Assembly: GCF_014253075.1 (NCBI RefSeq)
Contig: NZ_JACLZJ010000003.1
Location: forward strand, 434,001 to 498,000
From: Ochrobactrum sp. CM-21-5
Lineage (GTDB): Bacteria; Pseudomonadota; Alphaproteobacteria; Rhizobiales; Rhizobiaceae
Length of the DNA: 64,000 nt
Direction: 5' to 3'
The notes under the pieces were generated by a model that was given only the letters and a program-made list of their open reading frames with translations, was not told the DNA's origin and did no database searches. This document shows positions 1 to 8,171 of this stretch, in pieces. The translations under genes were made by a program, and so were the position numbers. How positions within the stretch are numbered: the first letter of the stretch is position 1; every line of letters begins with the position of its first letter.

Positions 1-1
1 A

Positions 2-97
2 TCCGTCATGCCGACCATCACTTCAGGCAACACCAATTCTCCCACTTTGATGATCGCCGAAAAAGCAGCACAAATGATTGCAGCGGACAACCGCTGA
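2..97 (+). CDS. C-terminal tail of a protein entering from the left edge (partial)
   Basis: An open frame runs from base 2 to a TGA at 95-97 and encodes about 31 residues that look like a normal protein end, with a helical run [15 protein letters not shown] just before the stop. No start codon with a ribosome-binding site precedes it here, so it is read as the end of a gene lying mostly outside the window. I do not recognise the family from so short a piece. It could be a chance open frame. A shorter opposite-strand frame across the same bases has no protein-like character. Confidence 0.4.
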   Translation, partial: SVMPTITSGNTNSPTLMIAEKAAQMIAADNR

Positions 98-278
98 CAC
101 CTGTCGCGAGAAAAAGGAATAGGCTTGCCGATAACGGCATACATAAAAACAAGGACTCAAAACGCAAGGCGCTTGAGCTCCGGTTTTTCAAAGGCGGAGC
201 AGCGAAAATGATAATCCACCCTCCATTCTTTCGGCGCGATATCATATCCGGCGCATTAACCGTTACTGAAATAATTTT

Positions 279-408
279 CCTTGTTTATTACCCGACAAAC
301 GGGAATTATCGGCAACAAGGTGGGCAGGCAGGGAAAGATCATCCAATATGATCGGTGTCCGGGACCGGCCACCTAAAGCAGGTCGTCCGAAGGGGAAACC
401 CGTATCGG
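279..408 (+). promoter_or_regulatory. Structured 5' leader of metQ, unassigned class
   Basis: The 350 bases before metQ hold no gene but several nested inverted repeats. CCTTGTT (279-285) pairs with AACAAGG (314-320) around a CCCG/CGGG hairpin (291-303). GGTGG (319-323) pairs with CCACC (369-373) around GATCAT/ATGATC (337-353). CCGA/TCGG with GGG/CCC forms a third hairpin (387-408). Bases 319-320 are claimed by two stems, so alternative folds are possible. Methionine genes are often controlled by SAM-sensing leaders, but I could not match this to the SAM-I, SAM-II or SAH consensus. Function is inferred from position and folding only. Confidence 0.45.
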
Positions 409-453
409 GATAACGGCGGGCGTAAAACAAAGATTTGAATAAGGAAAACCAAA

Positions 454-1293
454 ATGTCGTCAGTCCTTTCCCGCTATACGTTTACCCGTCGCGCGGGTTT
501 GAAAGCTCTTCTCTTCACAGCTGCAGCACTAACTGTTGGCTTTGCTCCTATTGCAGGCCACGCAGAAGACAAGATCATCAAGGTCGGGATTATGGGCGGC
601 GAAGACGAGGACGTATGGAAAGTCGTTGCCGAAGAAGGCAAGAAGCAGGGCCTCAATATCGAGCGCATCACCTTCAACGACTATAATCAGCCGAATGAAG
701 CACTGGAACGCAAGGAAATCGATGCCAACGCATTCCAGCACAAGCCTTATCTCGACGAGCAGATCAAACAGCACGGTTATAAGATCAGCGTCGCCGGTTA
801 CACTGCTGTCTGGCCGATCGGCATCTACTCCCGCAAGGTGAAAAACCTGGAAGAGGTGAAGGAGGGTGCAGTCATCGGTGTGCCGAACGATCCGACCAAT
901 GAAGGCCGTGCATTACGCGTTCTCGAAGAAAAAGGCCTTATCAAGCTGAAGCCGGATGCAGGCATTCTGGCAACGCCGATCGATATTGTCGAAAATCCCA
1001 AGAAGCTAGAGATCAAGGAACTTGACGCCGGTGTTGTCGGCCGCTCCATCGATGATCTGGACGTCGCGATTGTGAACAATGACTGGGCAGCTAAAGCCGG
1101 TCTTGATCCAAAGAACGACGCAATCGGCTGGGAATCGAAGGAAAACAACCCGTACAACAATTTCATCGCGGTACGTACCGAAGATGCGAATGAAGATTGG
1201 GTGAAGAAGCTTGTCGCATCGTTCCAGAACGATGCCGTGAAGGCCGAAATCGACCGCGCTTATAAGGGAACCGGCATTCCTGCCTGGAACTAA
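454..1293 (+). CDS. metQ: D-methionine ABC transporter, periplasmic substrate-binding protein MetQ
   Basis: The 279-residue protein belongs to the NlpA/MetQ family and would capture methionine (L- and D-) in the periplasm and deliver it to MetNI. Residues 1-37 form a signal peptide ending in an Ala-rich AGHA site. There is no lipobox cysteine, unlike E. coli MetQ, so it is probably a soluble periplasmic protein. Family segments such as DANAFQHKPYLD and NDPTNEGRALR are present. AAGGA at 441-445 sits 8 bases before the ATG. The gene precedes metN-metI (order Q-N-I), separated by a terminator-like hairpin, and follows a folded leader, which suggests methionine-dependent control. Confidence 0.93.
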   Translation: MSSVLSRYTFTRRAGLKALLFTAAALTVGFAPIAGHAEDKIIKVGIMGGEDEDVWKVVAEEGKKQGLNIERITFNDYNQPNEALERKEIDANAFQHKPYLDEQIKQHGYKISVAGYTAVWPIGIYSRKVKNLEEVKEGAVIGVPNDPTNEGRALRVLEEKGLIKLKPDAGILATPIDIVENPKKLEIKELDAGVVGRSIDDLDVAIVNNDWAAKAGLDPKNDAIGWESKENNPYNNFIAVRTEDANEDWVKKLVASFQNDAVKAEIDRAYKGTGIPAWN

Positions 1294-1314
1294 GCGCCTT
1301 TAACGCATGAAAGA

Positions 1315-1342
1315 CCGCGTCGGAAAGCCATTTCCGGCGCGG
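1315..1342 (+). terminator. Hairpin terminator or attenuator after metQ
   Basis: A 12-bp stem (1315-1326 with 1331-1342, one G-U pair, 4-base loop) is followed by CTTTATTG. It lies between metQ and metN, so it probably lowers transcription of the transporter genes relative to the binding protein or ends the metQ message. Confidence 0.7.
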
Positions 1343-1478
1343 CTTTATTGACGCGCGTGTAAAAATTGCCCAAAAGCATCAGCCATGGCTCGAACATATG
1401 CTGGTAAAAGCCAGAACGTGCCTGGGCCTCATCCTATATTGAAGCCTCATTCATGACAGCAAGCCGCTGGATGCAGCG

Positions 1479-2567
1479 GTGCAGCAAGAAACAGAAGAAA
1501 CGACCGTGACCATTGAACCGCCGCAAGCCGCATCCGCGCCCATCGTCGAAATGAAAGACGTGCGCCGAATGTTCGGCGAAACCGCAGCGATCGACGGCGT
1601 TTCGCTTTCCGTTGCACGTGGCGAAATTCTTGGCATTATCGGCCGCAGTGGCGCGGGCAAGTCCACGCTGATCCGCTGCGTCAACGGTCTGGAAAAACCG
1701 GATTCCGGTTCGATCCGCATTGAAGGCCACGAAATCGCACGTCTTGACGAAAACAGTCTGAGGCCGGTACGCCGCCGCATCGGCATGGTGTTCCAGCATT
1801 TCAATCTGCTTTCGGCCAAAACCGTCGCCGACAACATCGCCTTGCCCTTGAAGATTGCCGGCAAGCCCAAGACAGAGCGGGCGAAGCGCGTTGCAGAACT
1901 ACTCGAACTCGTCGGTTTGTCCGATAAAGCCCGGCACTACCCTTCCCAGCTTTCCGGTGGCCAGAAACAGCGCGTCGGCATTGCGCGTGCGCTTGCCGCC
2001 GAACCCACGCTGCTGCTTTCTGACGAAGCAACATCAGCGCTCGACCCGGAAACCACCCAGTCGATTCTAGCGCTGCTCAAGGACATCAACAGCAAACTTG
2101 GCCTCACCATCCTGCTCATCACCCATGAGATGGACGTTATCCGGCGCATCGCCGACCGCGTGATCGTACTTGATCACGGCGCGATTGCCGAAGAAGGCCC
2201 GGTCTGGAAGGTCTTTGCAAATCCTCAGTCGCCGGTCACGCAAACCATGTTACAGGTGCTGACCCCGGAACTGCCAGCCATTTGGCGGGGACGCCTGTCC
2301 CAGACGACCGGAGATCTGGCAATCGTGAAGATCAAGCTGTCGGGAGCCGCTGCCAAAGGCGCACTCTTCGCTGAACTATCTTCCGCCACCGGTCTCGCAC
2401 CACAACTGATCCATGGTGGCATGGACACGATCCAGGGAGAGCCGGTCGGCACGCTCTTCATCGGGCTGCCAGCACAGGATAGGCCCAAGCTCGAAGCCGC
2501 CATCGGCTATCTCAACATCCACGCGGACGCCACGGAGGTACTCGGCTATGTCTCAGGCAATGCTTGA
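1479..2567 (+). CDS. metN: Methionine ABC transporter ATP-binding protein MetN
   Basis: MetN is the cytoplasmic ATPase that powers methionine import through MetI. The 362-residue protein has Walker A GRSGAGKST (about residue 58), the signature LSGGQKQRVGIARAL (about 160), Walker [15 protein letters not shown] (about 180) and an H-loop ITHEMDV. The last 90 residues form the NIL domain, which in MetN binds methionine and inhibits transport. The GTG at 1479 has a poor ribosome-binding site. A GTG at 1506, with a GA-rich stretch upstream, is an equally good start and would remove nine residues. The gene overlaps metI by 20 bases. Confidence 0.95.
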   Translation: MQQETEETTVTIEPPQAASAPIVEMKDVRRMFGETAAIDGVSLSVARGEILGIIGRSGAGKSTLIRCVNGLEKPDSGSIRIEGHEIARLDENSLRPVRRRIGMVFQHFNLLSAKTVADNIALPLKIAGKPKTERAKRVAELLELVGLSDKARHYPSQLSGGQKQRVGIARALAAEPTLLLSDEATSALDPETTQSILALLKDINSKLGLTILLITHEMDVIRRIADRVIVLDHGAIAEEGPVWKVFANPQSPVTQTMLQVLTPELPAIWRGRLSQTTGDLAIVKIKLSGAAAKGALFAELSSATGLAPQLIHGGMDTIQGEPVGTLFIGLPAQDRPKLEAAIGYLNIHADATEVLGYVSGNA

Positions 2568-3213
2568 TCTGCTCTGGCGCTCATTCTGGGAAACCATCAT
2601 CATGACCGGCTTTTCGAGCCTGATTTCGCTCGTCGTCGGCCTACCACTCGCACTCATCATGATTCTGACCGAGCGCGGCGGTCTTGCTCAGAACCTGACG
2701 GTCAACACCATTCTCGGTGCACTTATTAACGGCTTCCGTTCGGTACCCTTCATCATCCTTCTGGTAGCGCTCATTCCAGTGACGCGCTTCATCGTCGGCA
2801 CATCCATAGGTACTTGGGCTTCCATCGTACCGCTGTCGATTGCCGCGATTCCATATTATGCACGCATTGCCGAAGTCTCACTGCGCGAAGTCGATCACGG
2901 ACTCATCGAAGCGGCACGTTCGATGGGAGCAAATCGCTGGACCATCGTGCGCGACGTTCTGGTTCCGGAAGCCCTTCCGGGCATCGTTTCGGGCTTCACG
3001 GTCACGATCATAACGCTTGTTGGCGCATCCGCCATGGCTGGCGCTATCGGCGCGGGCGGCCTTGGCGATCTTGCGATCCGTTATGGCTATCAGCGCTTTG
3101 AAACAAATGTGATGATCGCCGTGGTCGTTATTCTAATTGCCATGGTCTGCGGCATCCAGTGGTTCGGCGATCGCCTGGTCAACCGCCTGGACAAACGCAA
3201 CCTGCGCGCCTAG
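2548..3213 (+). CDS. metI: Methionine ABC transporter permease MetI
   Basis: MetI is the inner-membrane channel of the methionine importer; two copies pair with two MetN. The 221-residue protein has about five membrane segments and the binding-protein-dependent permease loop EAARSMGANRW, which contacts the ATPase. The ATG at 2548 was chosen over an in-frame start at 2413 because GGAGGT at 2535-2540 sits just upstream and the longer form would add an Arg/Ser-rich tail unlike any MetI. It lies inside the end of metN, so the two are translationally coupled. A palindromic repeat begins at its stop codon. Confidence 0.95.
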   Translation: MSQAMLDLLWRSFWETIIMTGFSSLISLVVGLPLALIMILTERGGLAQNLTVNTILGALINGFRSVPFIILLVALIPVTRFIVGTSIGTWASIVPLSIAAIPYYARIAEVSLREVDHGLIEAARSMGANRWTIVRDVLVPEALPGIVSGFTVTIITLVGASAMAGAIGAGGLGDLAIRYGYQRFETNVMIAVVVILIAMVCGIQWFGDRLVNRLDKRNLRA

Positions 3214-3285
3214 AGCATGCCTCCCAAAAGTGGAAACCGGCTTTCGGAAAAGATACGCATTAAAACAAAAGCTTAGAACGCGCCA
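3212..3285. repeat. Brucellaceae-type palindromic intergenic repeat, copy 1
   Basis: The sequence starts AGAGCATGCCTCCCAAAAGTGG, continues with an ACCGG/CTTTCGG core, and ends in AAAACAAAAGCTTAGA. It shares its core and the AAAACAA-TTAGA tail with elements at 12869, 27751 and 29725. The first bases are the metI stop codon itself, so the element abuts the gene exactly. Confidence 0.7.
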
Positions 3286-3310
3286 CATGGTATGATAAAC
3301 ACGACACGCT

Positions 3311-3727
3311 TTAGCGCTTCCTCTCGCGGAAACCTGCTTCCAGCGTGTTTCCGTCAGGGTCGAACACTAATGCTGCATAATAGCCCATCTCTTCCGGCCC
3401 CTGATAGGCTGGCGTACCATTGTCAGCGCCGCCAGCTGTCACAGCTGCGCGATAAAAAGCTTCCACAGCCTCGCGACTGCCGGCGGTAAACATCAGATGC
3501 AAACGATCCCCGGGTTTTCCCACCGCAGGCTTATTGGAGCCCGACTCACCATCGCGACCATGAATCCATAGGAACGGCACCGGTGCCCTTTCGCCGCCGC
3601 TGATGAAAAAGCCCCTGCTCGACTGAGCTATCACCTCCAGTCCAAGCTCAGGCATGCAGCTTTCGTAAAAGGAAAGGCTGCGACGGATATCTCTAGCCGT
3701 AAATCCGATGTGATCGAAGAGCGACAT
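3311..3727 (-). CDS. VOC (glyoxalase/bleomycin-resistance) family protein
   Basis: The 138-residue protein has the vicinal-oxygen-chelate fold: a first metal-ligand strand FDHIGFTARD, a helix with SLSFYESCMPELGLEV, and the family ending FDPDGNTLEAGF, where the Glu is the usual last metal ligand. Members include lactoylglutathione lyases, dioxygenases and antibiotic-binding proteins, and the substrate cannot be told here. The ATG at 3727 is preferred. An upstream in-frame start at 3802 would run through the terminator hairpin of the preceding gene. It probably has its own promoter in the 35 bases after that hairpin. Confidence 0.82.
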   Translation of the reverse strand: MSLFDHIGFTARDIRRSLSFYESCMPELGLEVIAQSSRGFFISGGERAPVPFLWIHGRDGESGSNKPAVGKPGDRLHLMFTAGSREAVEAFYRAAVTAGGADNGTPAYQGPEEMGYYAALVFDPDGNTLEAGFRERKR

Positions 3728-3761
3728 GAGCTCAATATATCGCGGTCCAACATAAAGAAAA

Positions 3762-3790
3762 GCGGCGCTTCCTATTTTAGGAAGCGCCGC
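3762..3790 (-). terminator. Intrinsic terminator of the TPR lipoprotein gene
   Basis: A perfect 12-bp stem, GCGGCGCTTCCT (3762-3773) with its complement (3779-3790), has a 5-base loop and is followed on the minus strand by a T-rich run. It lies 24 bases beyond the stop of the TPR gene. Confidence 0.9.
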
Positions 3791-3813
3791 CATTTTCCGC
3801 AAAATTATTATAT

Positions 3814-4701
3814 TCAGCCGCGCGTACGCGAGAGACCGTCTTTCGCCGGCTGATATCTTGGATCCAGCTGCACAGCACGCGAATATGAAGTGGCCGCCTT
3901 GGCCTTATCCCCACGATGCTCATAGACAAGCGCCTGATTAGCCCAGCTTTCCGCGATGTTCTGGTCGAGGGTGATCGCCGTGTTGAAATCGTCGAAGGCA
4001 TTATCATAATCGCCGAGGGCCACATAGGAGATGCCGCGGCCGTTATATGGTTCCGGTGCCGTGGAGTTGAGCGAAACCGCCTTCGAGAAATCTTCGATCG
4101 CCTGTTTATGCTGGCCCTTGGCCTGATAAATCAAACCGCGATTGTGATAGGCCCGACCATCCGTCGTCTGCAATGCGATAGCCTGATTGAAATCACTGAG
4201 CGCCTGATCAAGCCGACCGGCCTGGCGATAAACATTGCCGCGACCGACATACGCCGCATCATACTGCGGATTGAGCTGGATTGCGCGGCTGTAATCCTGG
4301 GCCGCCTTCGTGGTGTCACCCATATAACGATAAACCAGCGCACGATTGGCATAGGCCTGATAGAAATTCGGATTGAGCGCAATGGCCTGATCGAAGTCCC
4401 TCAGCGCTTCCTTGTAACGTCTGGCTTTGCCATAGGCGGAGCCACGGACATTGTAGCCTTCCGGATCCCGCGGATTACTCTGGATGACGCTCGTCAGCGA
4501 GCTGATATTCTCACTCGAGCCCTGCGCACGATCAACGGAACTCAACGCGGTATGTGTGGAACTTTGACAGCCAGCGACAGCCAGCGACAAAAGCGTAGCC
4601 GCAAGCAGGAGGCCGTTGCGCCCCATACCGTATCCACTCAGCGTGTTGCCTACCGAAGCATCGGCTCCGGACGAAGGTCTCACCTTAAAGCGCGTTGGCA
4701 A
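3814..4701 (-). CDS. TPR-repeat lipoprotein
   Basis: The 295-residue protein has a hydrophobic stretch GLLLAATLLSLAVAGC ending in a lipobox cysteine at residue 45. It is followed by a Ser-rich linker and about six tetratricopeptide repeats of the form AYANRALVYRYMGDTTKA, residues 78 to 290. It is probably an outer-membrane lipoprotein acting as a periplasmic scaffold, resembling NlpI in design, though the partner is unknown. The TTG at 4701 has AAAGGAA about 8 bases upstream. The ATG at 4626 would give a more usual 20-residue lipoprotein signal but has a weaker ribosome-binding site, so the start is open. Confidence 0.82.
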   Translation of the reverse strand: MPTRFKVRPSSGADASVGNTLSGYGMGRNGLLLAATLLSLAVAGCQSSTHTALSSVDRAQGSSENISSLTSVIQSNPRDPEGYNVRGSAYGKARRYKEALRDFDQAIALNPNFYQAYANRALVYRYMGDTTKAAQDYSRAIQLNPQYDAAYVGRGNVYRQAGRLDQALSDFNQAIALQTTDGRAYHNRGLIYQAKGQHKQAIEDFSKAVSLNSTAPEPYNGRGISYVALGDYDNAFDDFNTAITLDQNIAESWANQALVYEHRGDKAKAATSYSRAVQLDPRYQPAKDGLSRTRG

Positions 4702-5075
4702 TTACAGTGTTCCTTTCAGCTTGATCGAAACATCGGACACAAAAATCCGCCTGTTCCCTCTTCATCTTGCGTGCTGCTCATTTTCTTATGACACCGCGCC
4801 TTGCCGGACCATTGTCAGTACCGGGGTATACCAGCATGAACCATCAGAGAAAAACAGCGAAAAGACGGCAGTGGCCGGCTCCACACAGCCATATCCAACC
4901 CCGCAGGCCAGTGTGACCTCAGTATCTGTTTTACGCACACCCTTGTCCGATAAGTCTATAAGCTTTTCGGGAGTGAATGCTAAACTTTAATAAAAGCGTG
5001 AAATCAAAAAAGCAATTTGAAAAACAAAACGCGCAAAATCCGGCGCAGGCCCAAGGCCGCACCGGAAAGCAAAGA
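4702..5075. other. Gene-free stretch between TPR lipoprotein and rpsU
   Basis: About 370 bases lie upstream of the TPR gene and downstream of rpsU, both on the minus strand. The part nearest 4700-4900 must hold the TPR promoter. The 4970-5040 part is A-rich. Open frames here lack ribosome-binding sites and protein character. Confidence 0.5.
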
Positions 5076-5095
5076 GGCATTGCTACGGCAACGCC
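5076..5095 (-). terminator. Probable rpsU terminator
   Basis: On the minus strand an 8-bp stem GGCGTTGC/GCAATGCC (one G-U pair, 4-base loop CGTA) is followed by TCTTTGCTTT. It starts 13 bases after the rpsU stop codon. Confidence 0.65.
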
Positions 5096-5108
5096 TAATC
5101 TCAGTCGA

Positions 5109-5336
5109 TCAGCGAGCGCCGCTGCGACCGCCAATAAGGCCTTCACGCTGAGCGCGCTTGCGAGCGAGCTTGCGTGCACGACGAACAGCTTCAGCCTTTT
5201 CGCGCGCGCGCTTTTCGGATGGCTTTTCGTAGTGGCCGCGCATCTTCATTTCGCGGAAGATACCTTCGCGCTGCATCTTTTTCTTCAGAGCGCGGAGAGC
5301 CTGATCAACATTATTATCGCGGACGAGTACCTGCAC
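5109..5336 (-). CDS. rpsU: 30S ribosomal protein S21
   Basis: S21 is a small basic protein of the 30S subunit that helps start translation. The frame starting at a GTG at 5336 gives 75 residues beginning [20 protein letters not shown], which is the usual bacterial S21 start, followed by the [19 protein letters not shown] block and an Arg/Lys-rich tail ending GGRSGAR, typical of Rhizobiales. The open frame extends far upstream, but the family length fixes the GTG start. It is a single-gene unit with its own terminator. Confidence 0.95.
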   Translation of the reverse strand: MQVLVRDNNVDQALRALKKKMQREGIFREMKMRGHYEKPSEKRAREKAEAVRRARKLARKRAQREGLIGGRSGAR

Positions 5337-5700
5337 GTGTAATTCCGTATCGTTAGAATTTCGGTTGAGCCTGAGGCATTCGGGGGTCTTTAAACGTTTT
5401 TCAGCCGGTGACACCGGCCGATCAGCGCCCGAAGGCTCCCAAGCTTCGCAACGGTAACGCTGCAAATTGGTGCTGGCTATTACCAGAAAGCCCCCCCCCT
5501 GTCCACCTCCAGATACAACTTTGCCCACCAACCCGGCTGAAATTGCAGCTTCACACCAATTTGTTATGGTAAGCGGTCCCCGGATACGATATCCAGCACC
5601 TGTTTTCCGCATAATTCGGCCTTATTGGCCGCTCATGAAAAGCTGCCGGACGATTTTTTCCACTGGCACCTCGCCCACCGATTCCTTGTGTACATCCTTC
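5337..5700. other. Divergent intergenic region, rpsU / membrane hydrolase
   Basis: These 364 bases separate two divergently transcribed genes and should carry both promoters. The frame of the right-hand gene stays open to 5467, but that segment has a run of CCCCCCCC and a Pro/Ser-rich translation with no family resemblance, so I treat it as non-coding. Confidence 0.5.
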
Positions 5701-6897
5701 ATGCTTCATCGCAAACGACTCGTCATTCAATTCACCGGCTATGAGGGCCTTCATCCCAAAGCCGTGCGCATACGTCATGCGCAGGCATTGAGGGATTTCG
5801 ACCGGCTGTGGAAAGTCAGAACGAAGCTTTCGCCGATGACAGACGAATCGGACGGCTGCGGCAGTCTTACGGCGACGTCGCAAGGCACGGACTGGCAGAC
5901 GGAAACCGAGTTCTGCCAATTCGGCACCGCGGACATTTTTGACGATTATTCCGCTCGCTCCACACTGAAGCGCATGATTACCGGCTTCCATGCATTCATG
6001 AACATCCTCTTCACCGGAACGCTCTGGCGCTATTTAGTGACGAGCTGGCGTTTCGTGCTTTTCTTCCTCTGGCCGTTCCTGCTGTCGCTTGCGATTCTTG
6101 CAATGGCGGTTCTCGTCGCCGCATCGCCTGTCATGTCTGGCTTTTCGGCGGCCCACCTTCTCTGGTCCATTCCACTTGCGGCCATCATTGCAACGCTGCT
6201 CGTCCGCCGACCGGGCGACCGATTCTTCATGTCTTATCTGCTCGACGACTGGTCGGCAGCCTATGACCGCATTCACAACCGCAATAAAAAACTCAATTTG
6301 CGTCGCAAGGCCTTCTCGGAAGCACTGAAGAGAAAACTACAGCAGACTGACGCCGATGAAGTCATCATCGTCGCGCACAGCCTTGGTACAGTACCTGCTG
6401 TGGAGGCGCTGGCGGCGACCCACCGCGAACGGCCCGACCTTCTGCAAAAACAACCGGTATCGCTGCTCGCGATTGGCTCATGCCTGATGATGATTGCTCT
6501 CCACCCCAAGGCGAAAACCTTGCGTGAAGATGTGCGTGTGGTGATCGAAGATAGTCCGGTCTTGTGGTCGGAGTTTCAGGTATTGACGGACATCATTCAT
6601 TTCTACGGATCTGACCCGGCCAGGGCTTTGAAACTTAGGCCCCATACCCCGCCGCTAATCAACCGGATACGTTTCAAAAACGTGCATAGTGAAAATCGCT
6701 ACAACCGGTCGAAGGGCAACTTCTTCCTGATGCACCTTCTTTACCTGCGCGGCGCGGAAAAGAAGAGCTTCTACGATTTCGGCATGTTCCTGCACGGCCC
6801 CTTCTTCTTGCACGAACTCCTGACCGTGCATAAAGGAAAAGCCGCCCCTCTCGATGAAGAAGGACGGCTTCCGCTTCGTTACCCGGAGGTGGCTTAA
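5701..6897 (+). CDS. Membrane-anchored alpha/beta-hydrolase-like protein, function unknown
   Basis: The 398-residue protein starts MLHRKRLVIQFTGYEG, a strand-turn typical of an alpha/beta-hydrolase N-terminus. It then has two or three membrane segments (about residues 115-180), followed by a soluble part with IVAHSLGTVPAVEAL, the nucleophile elbow of serine lipases and esterases. A conserved-looking C-terminal block HSENRYNRSKGNFFLMHLL follows. It is probably an inner-membrane protein with a cytoplasmic hydrolase domain, substrate unknown. The ATG at 5701 lacks a clear ribosome-binding site, so the start is uncertain. Its 3' end overlaps the convergent MaoC gene by four bases. Confidence 0.72.
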   Translation: MLHRKRLVIQFTGYEGLHPKAVRIRHAQALRDFDRLWKVRTKLSPMTDESDGCGSLTATSQGTDWQTETEFCQFGTADIFDDYSARSTLKRMITGFHAFMNILFTGTLWRYLVTSWRFVLFFLWPFLLSLAILAMAVLVAASPVMSGFSAAHLLWSIPLAAIIATLLVRRPGDRFFMSYLLDDWSAAYDRIHNRNKKLNLRRKAFSEALKRKLQQTDADEVIIVAHSLGTVPAVEALAATHRERPDLLQKQPVSLLAIGSCLMMIALHPKAKTLREDVRVVIEDSPVLWSEFQVLTDIIHFYGSDPARALKLRPHTPPLINRIRFKNVHSENRYNRSKGNFFLMHLLYLRGAEKKSFYDFGMFLHGPFFLHELLTVHKGKAAPLDEEGRLPLRYPEVA

Positions 6898-7370
6898 GCT
6901 TCCGGCAGCTCCACCACGGCGATTGTGAGCCATGTTGCCGTCAGCGCAGGCTTCAGGGAATTCTCAATTTCGAGCGTCACGTCATAATGATTGACCACGC
7001 GACCCGAGGGACGGATATCGGCGTCTGCCAGCTTGAAACGGGCACGCACGCGCGCGCCGGTCTTGACCGGCGACATGAAGCGAACCTTGTCGAAACCGTA
7101 ATTGATGCCCATCGTTGCGCCTTGCAGCATGGGCAGCGCCTCGAAGGCCAAAGTCGAGAGAAGCGACAATGTCAGGAAACCATGCGCGATGGTGCCGCCG
7201 AACGGCGTTTCCTTGGCTGCCCGCTCCGGATCCACATGAATGAACTGGTGATCATCCGTCGCATCCGCGAACTGATTGATCATTTCCTGCGTGACATCCC
7301 GCCACTCCGAACATCCGATTTCCGTGCCGATTGCGTTGCGCAATTGGTCAAGCGTGATTGCGTCTTTCAT
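6894..7370 (-). CDS. MaoC-family dehydratase
   Basis: The 158-residue single hot-dog domain has the hydratase motif FADATDDHQFIHVDPERA and the following GGTIAHGFLTLSLL helix. The Asp/His pair of this motif does the hydration of enoyl-CoA thioesters in the family. The likely role is (R)-specific enoyl-CoA hydration in fatty-acid or polyhydroxyalkanoate metabolism; the exact substrate is not visible. The ATG at 7370 has AGGAAG about 9 bases upstream. It converges on and overlaps the hydrolase gene at 5701. Confidence 0.88.
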   Translation of the reverse strand: MKDAITLDQLRNAIGTEIGCSEWRDVTQEMINQFADATDDHQFIHVDPERAAKETPFGGTIAHGFLTLSLLSTLAFEALPMLQGATMGINYGFDKVRFMSPVKTGARVRARFKLADADIRPSGRVVNHYDVTLEIENSLKPALTATWLTIAVVELPEA

Positions 7371-7443
7371 TCTCTGGCGCTTCCTGCTGAAATGATGTGA
7401 CTTTCTCTTTACCCTATAACGACAATGCAGCAAGTCCCGAGCA

Positions 7444-8115
7444 TCAGGCTGCGGCCAGTATTTCGCGGGCAATATCATCCCAATGCGCGAAAACCTGTCG
7501 CGCCCCCACCGAAGTCAGCCTCTCAGCGTGGCCTGAATAGGTGTGTCCACCGCCCGTATAACCGAATGCCGTCATGCCGGCGGCAACCGCACCTTCCACA
7601 CCGAACGGCGAATCTTCGATCACGACGCAGCGTGTGGGGTCAACTCCCATCTTTTCCGCCGCAAAGAGAAACAGGTCCGGCGCAGGCTTGCCGCGTTTCA
7701 CCATGCTGGACGAAAAGACTGCCTCACCAAAATGATGATCAATGCCCGTCTTCTCCAGGCTGAATGCAATCCGTTCCGGTTGGGAGGATGAAGCGACACA
7801 GCGTTTCTGAGAAAGGCCATCCAGAAAAACGGCGATACCGGCTGTTGGTTGCAACGCTTCTGCAAACAGCAACTTCGTCGCGGGCCAGAACTCACCCTCG
7901 ACACCCTCCGGCAGGCGATGCCCGGTCATGTCCTCGATCATCTTCATGATATCGGCCTGTTTCATGCCGATGCCTTTTGCAACGATCCCCTCAGGCAGCT
8001 TCATGCCGTGATCGGCATAAATCTGCTCGAAAGCGAGACAGGAAAGCGGTTCGCTGTCGACAAGAACGCCGTCGCAATCGAAAATCACGAGATCGAAGGA
8101 AGATACGTTACCCAT
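7444..8115 (-). CDS. HAD-superfamily phosphatase (phosphoglycolate/beta-phosphoglucomutase type)
   Basis: The 223-residue protein has all HAD motifs: FDCDGVLVDSE (nucleophile and acid Asp), SSSQP (motif II), a Lys in KRGKPAPDLFLFAA (motif III) and VIEDSPFGVEGAVAAGM (motif IV). The helical cap between motifs I and II is of the type found in phosphoglycolate phosphatases and sugar-phosphate mutases or phosphatases. The ATG at 8115 has CCGGAG just upstream; a second in-frame ATG at 8136 is less likely. The gene is divergent from the SAF-domain dehydrogenase and shares its operator-like intergenic region. Confidence 0.88.
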   Translation of the reverse strand: MGNVSSFDLVIFDCDGVLVDSEPLSCLAFEQIYADHGMKLPEGIVAKGIGMKQADIMKMIEDMTGHRLPEGVEGEFWPATKLLFAEALQPTAGIAVFLDGLSQKRCVASSSQPERIAFSLEKTGIDHHFGEAVFSSSMVKRGKPAPDLFLFAAEKMGVDPTRCVVIEDSPFGVEGAVAAGMTAFGYTGGGHTYSGHAERLTSVGARQVFAHWDDIAREILAAA

Positions 8116-8171
8116 GGAAACTCCGGTGGCGTGCATATTTTGTCGCGCAGATTGGACGTGCGCGACGGTCG

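Noticed and set aside
18..245. A 75-residue minus-strand open frame at the left edge
   Set aside because: No ribosome-binding site and low-complexity hydrophobic and Ser-rich content; the plus-strand gene end at 2-97 explains part of the region better.
279..408. Assignment of the metQ leader to a SAM-I, SAM-II or cobalamin riboswitch
   Set aside because: I looked for the conserved cores of these classes and did not find them; only the folding potential is supported, so it is left unassigned.
2413..2547. Longer form of MetI starting at 2413
   Set aside because: The added 45 residues are Arg/Ser-rich and read out of frame through metN; the ATG at 2548 has a proper ribosome-binding site.
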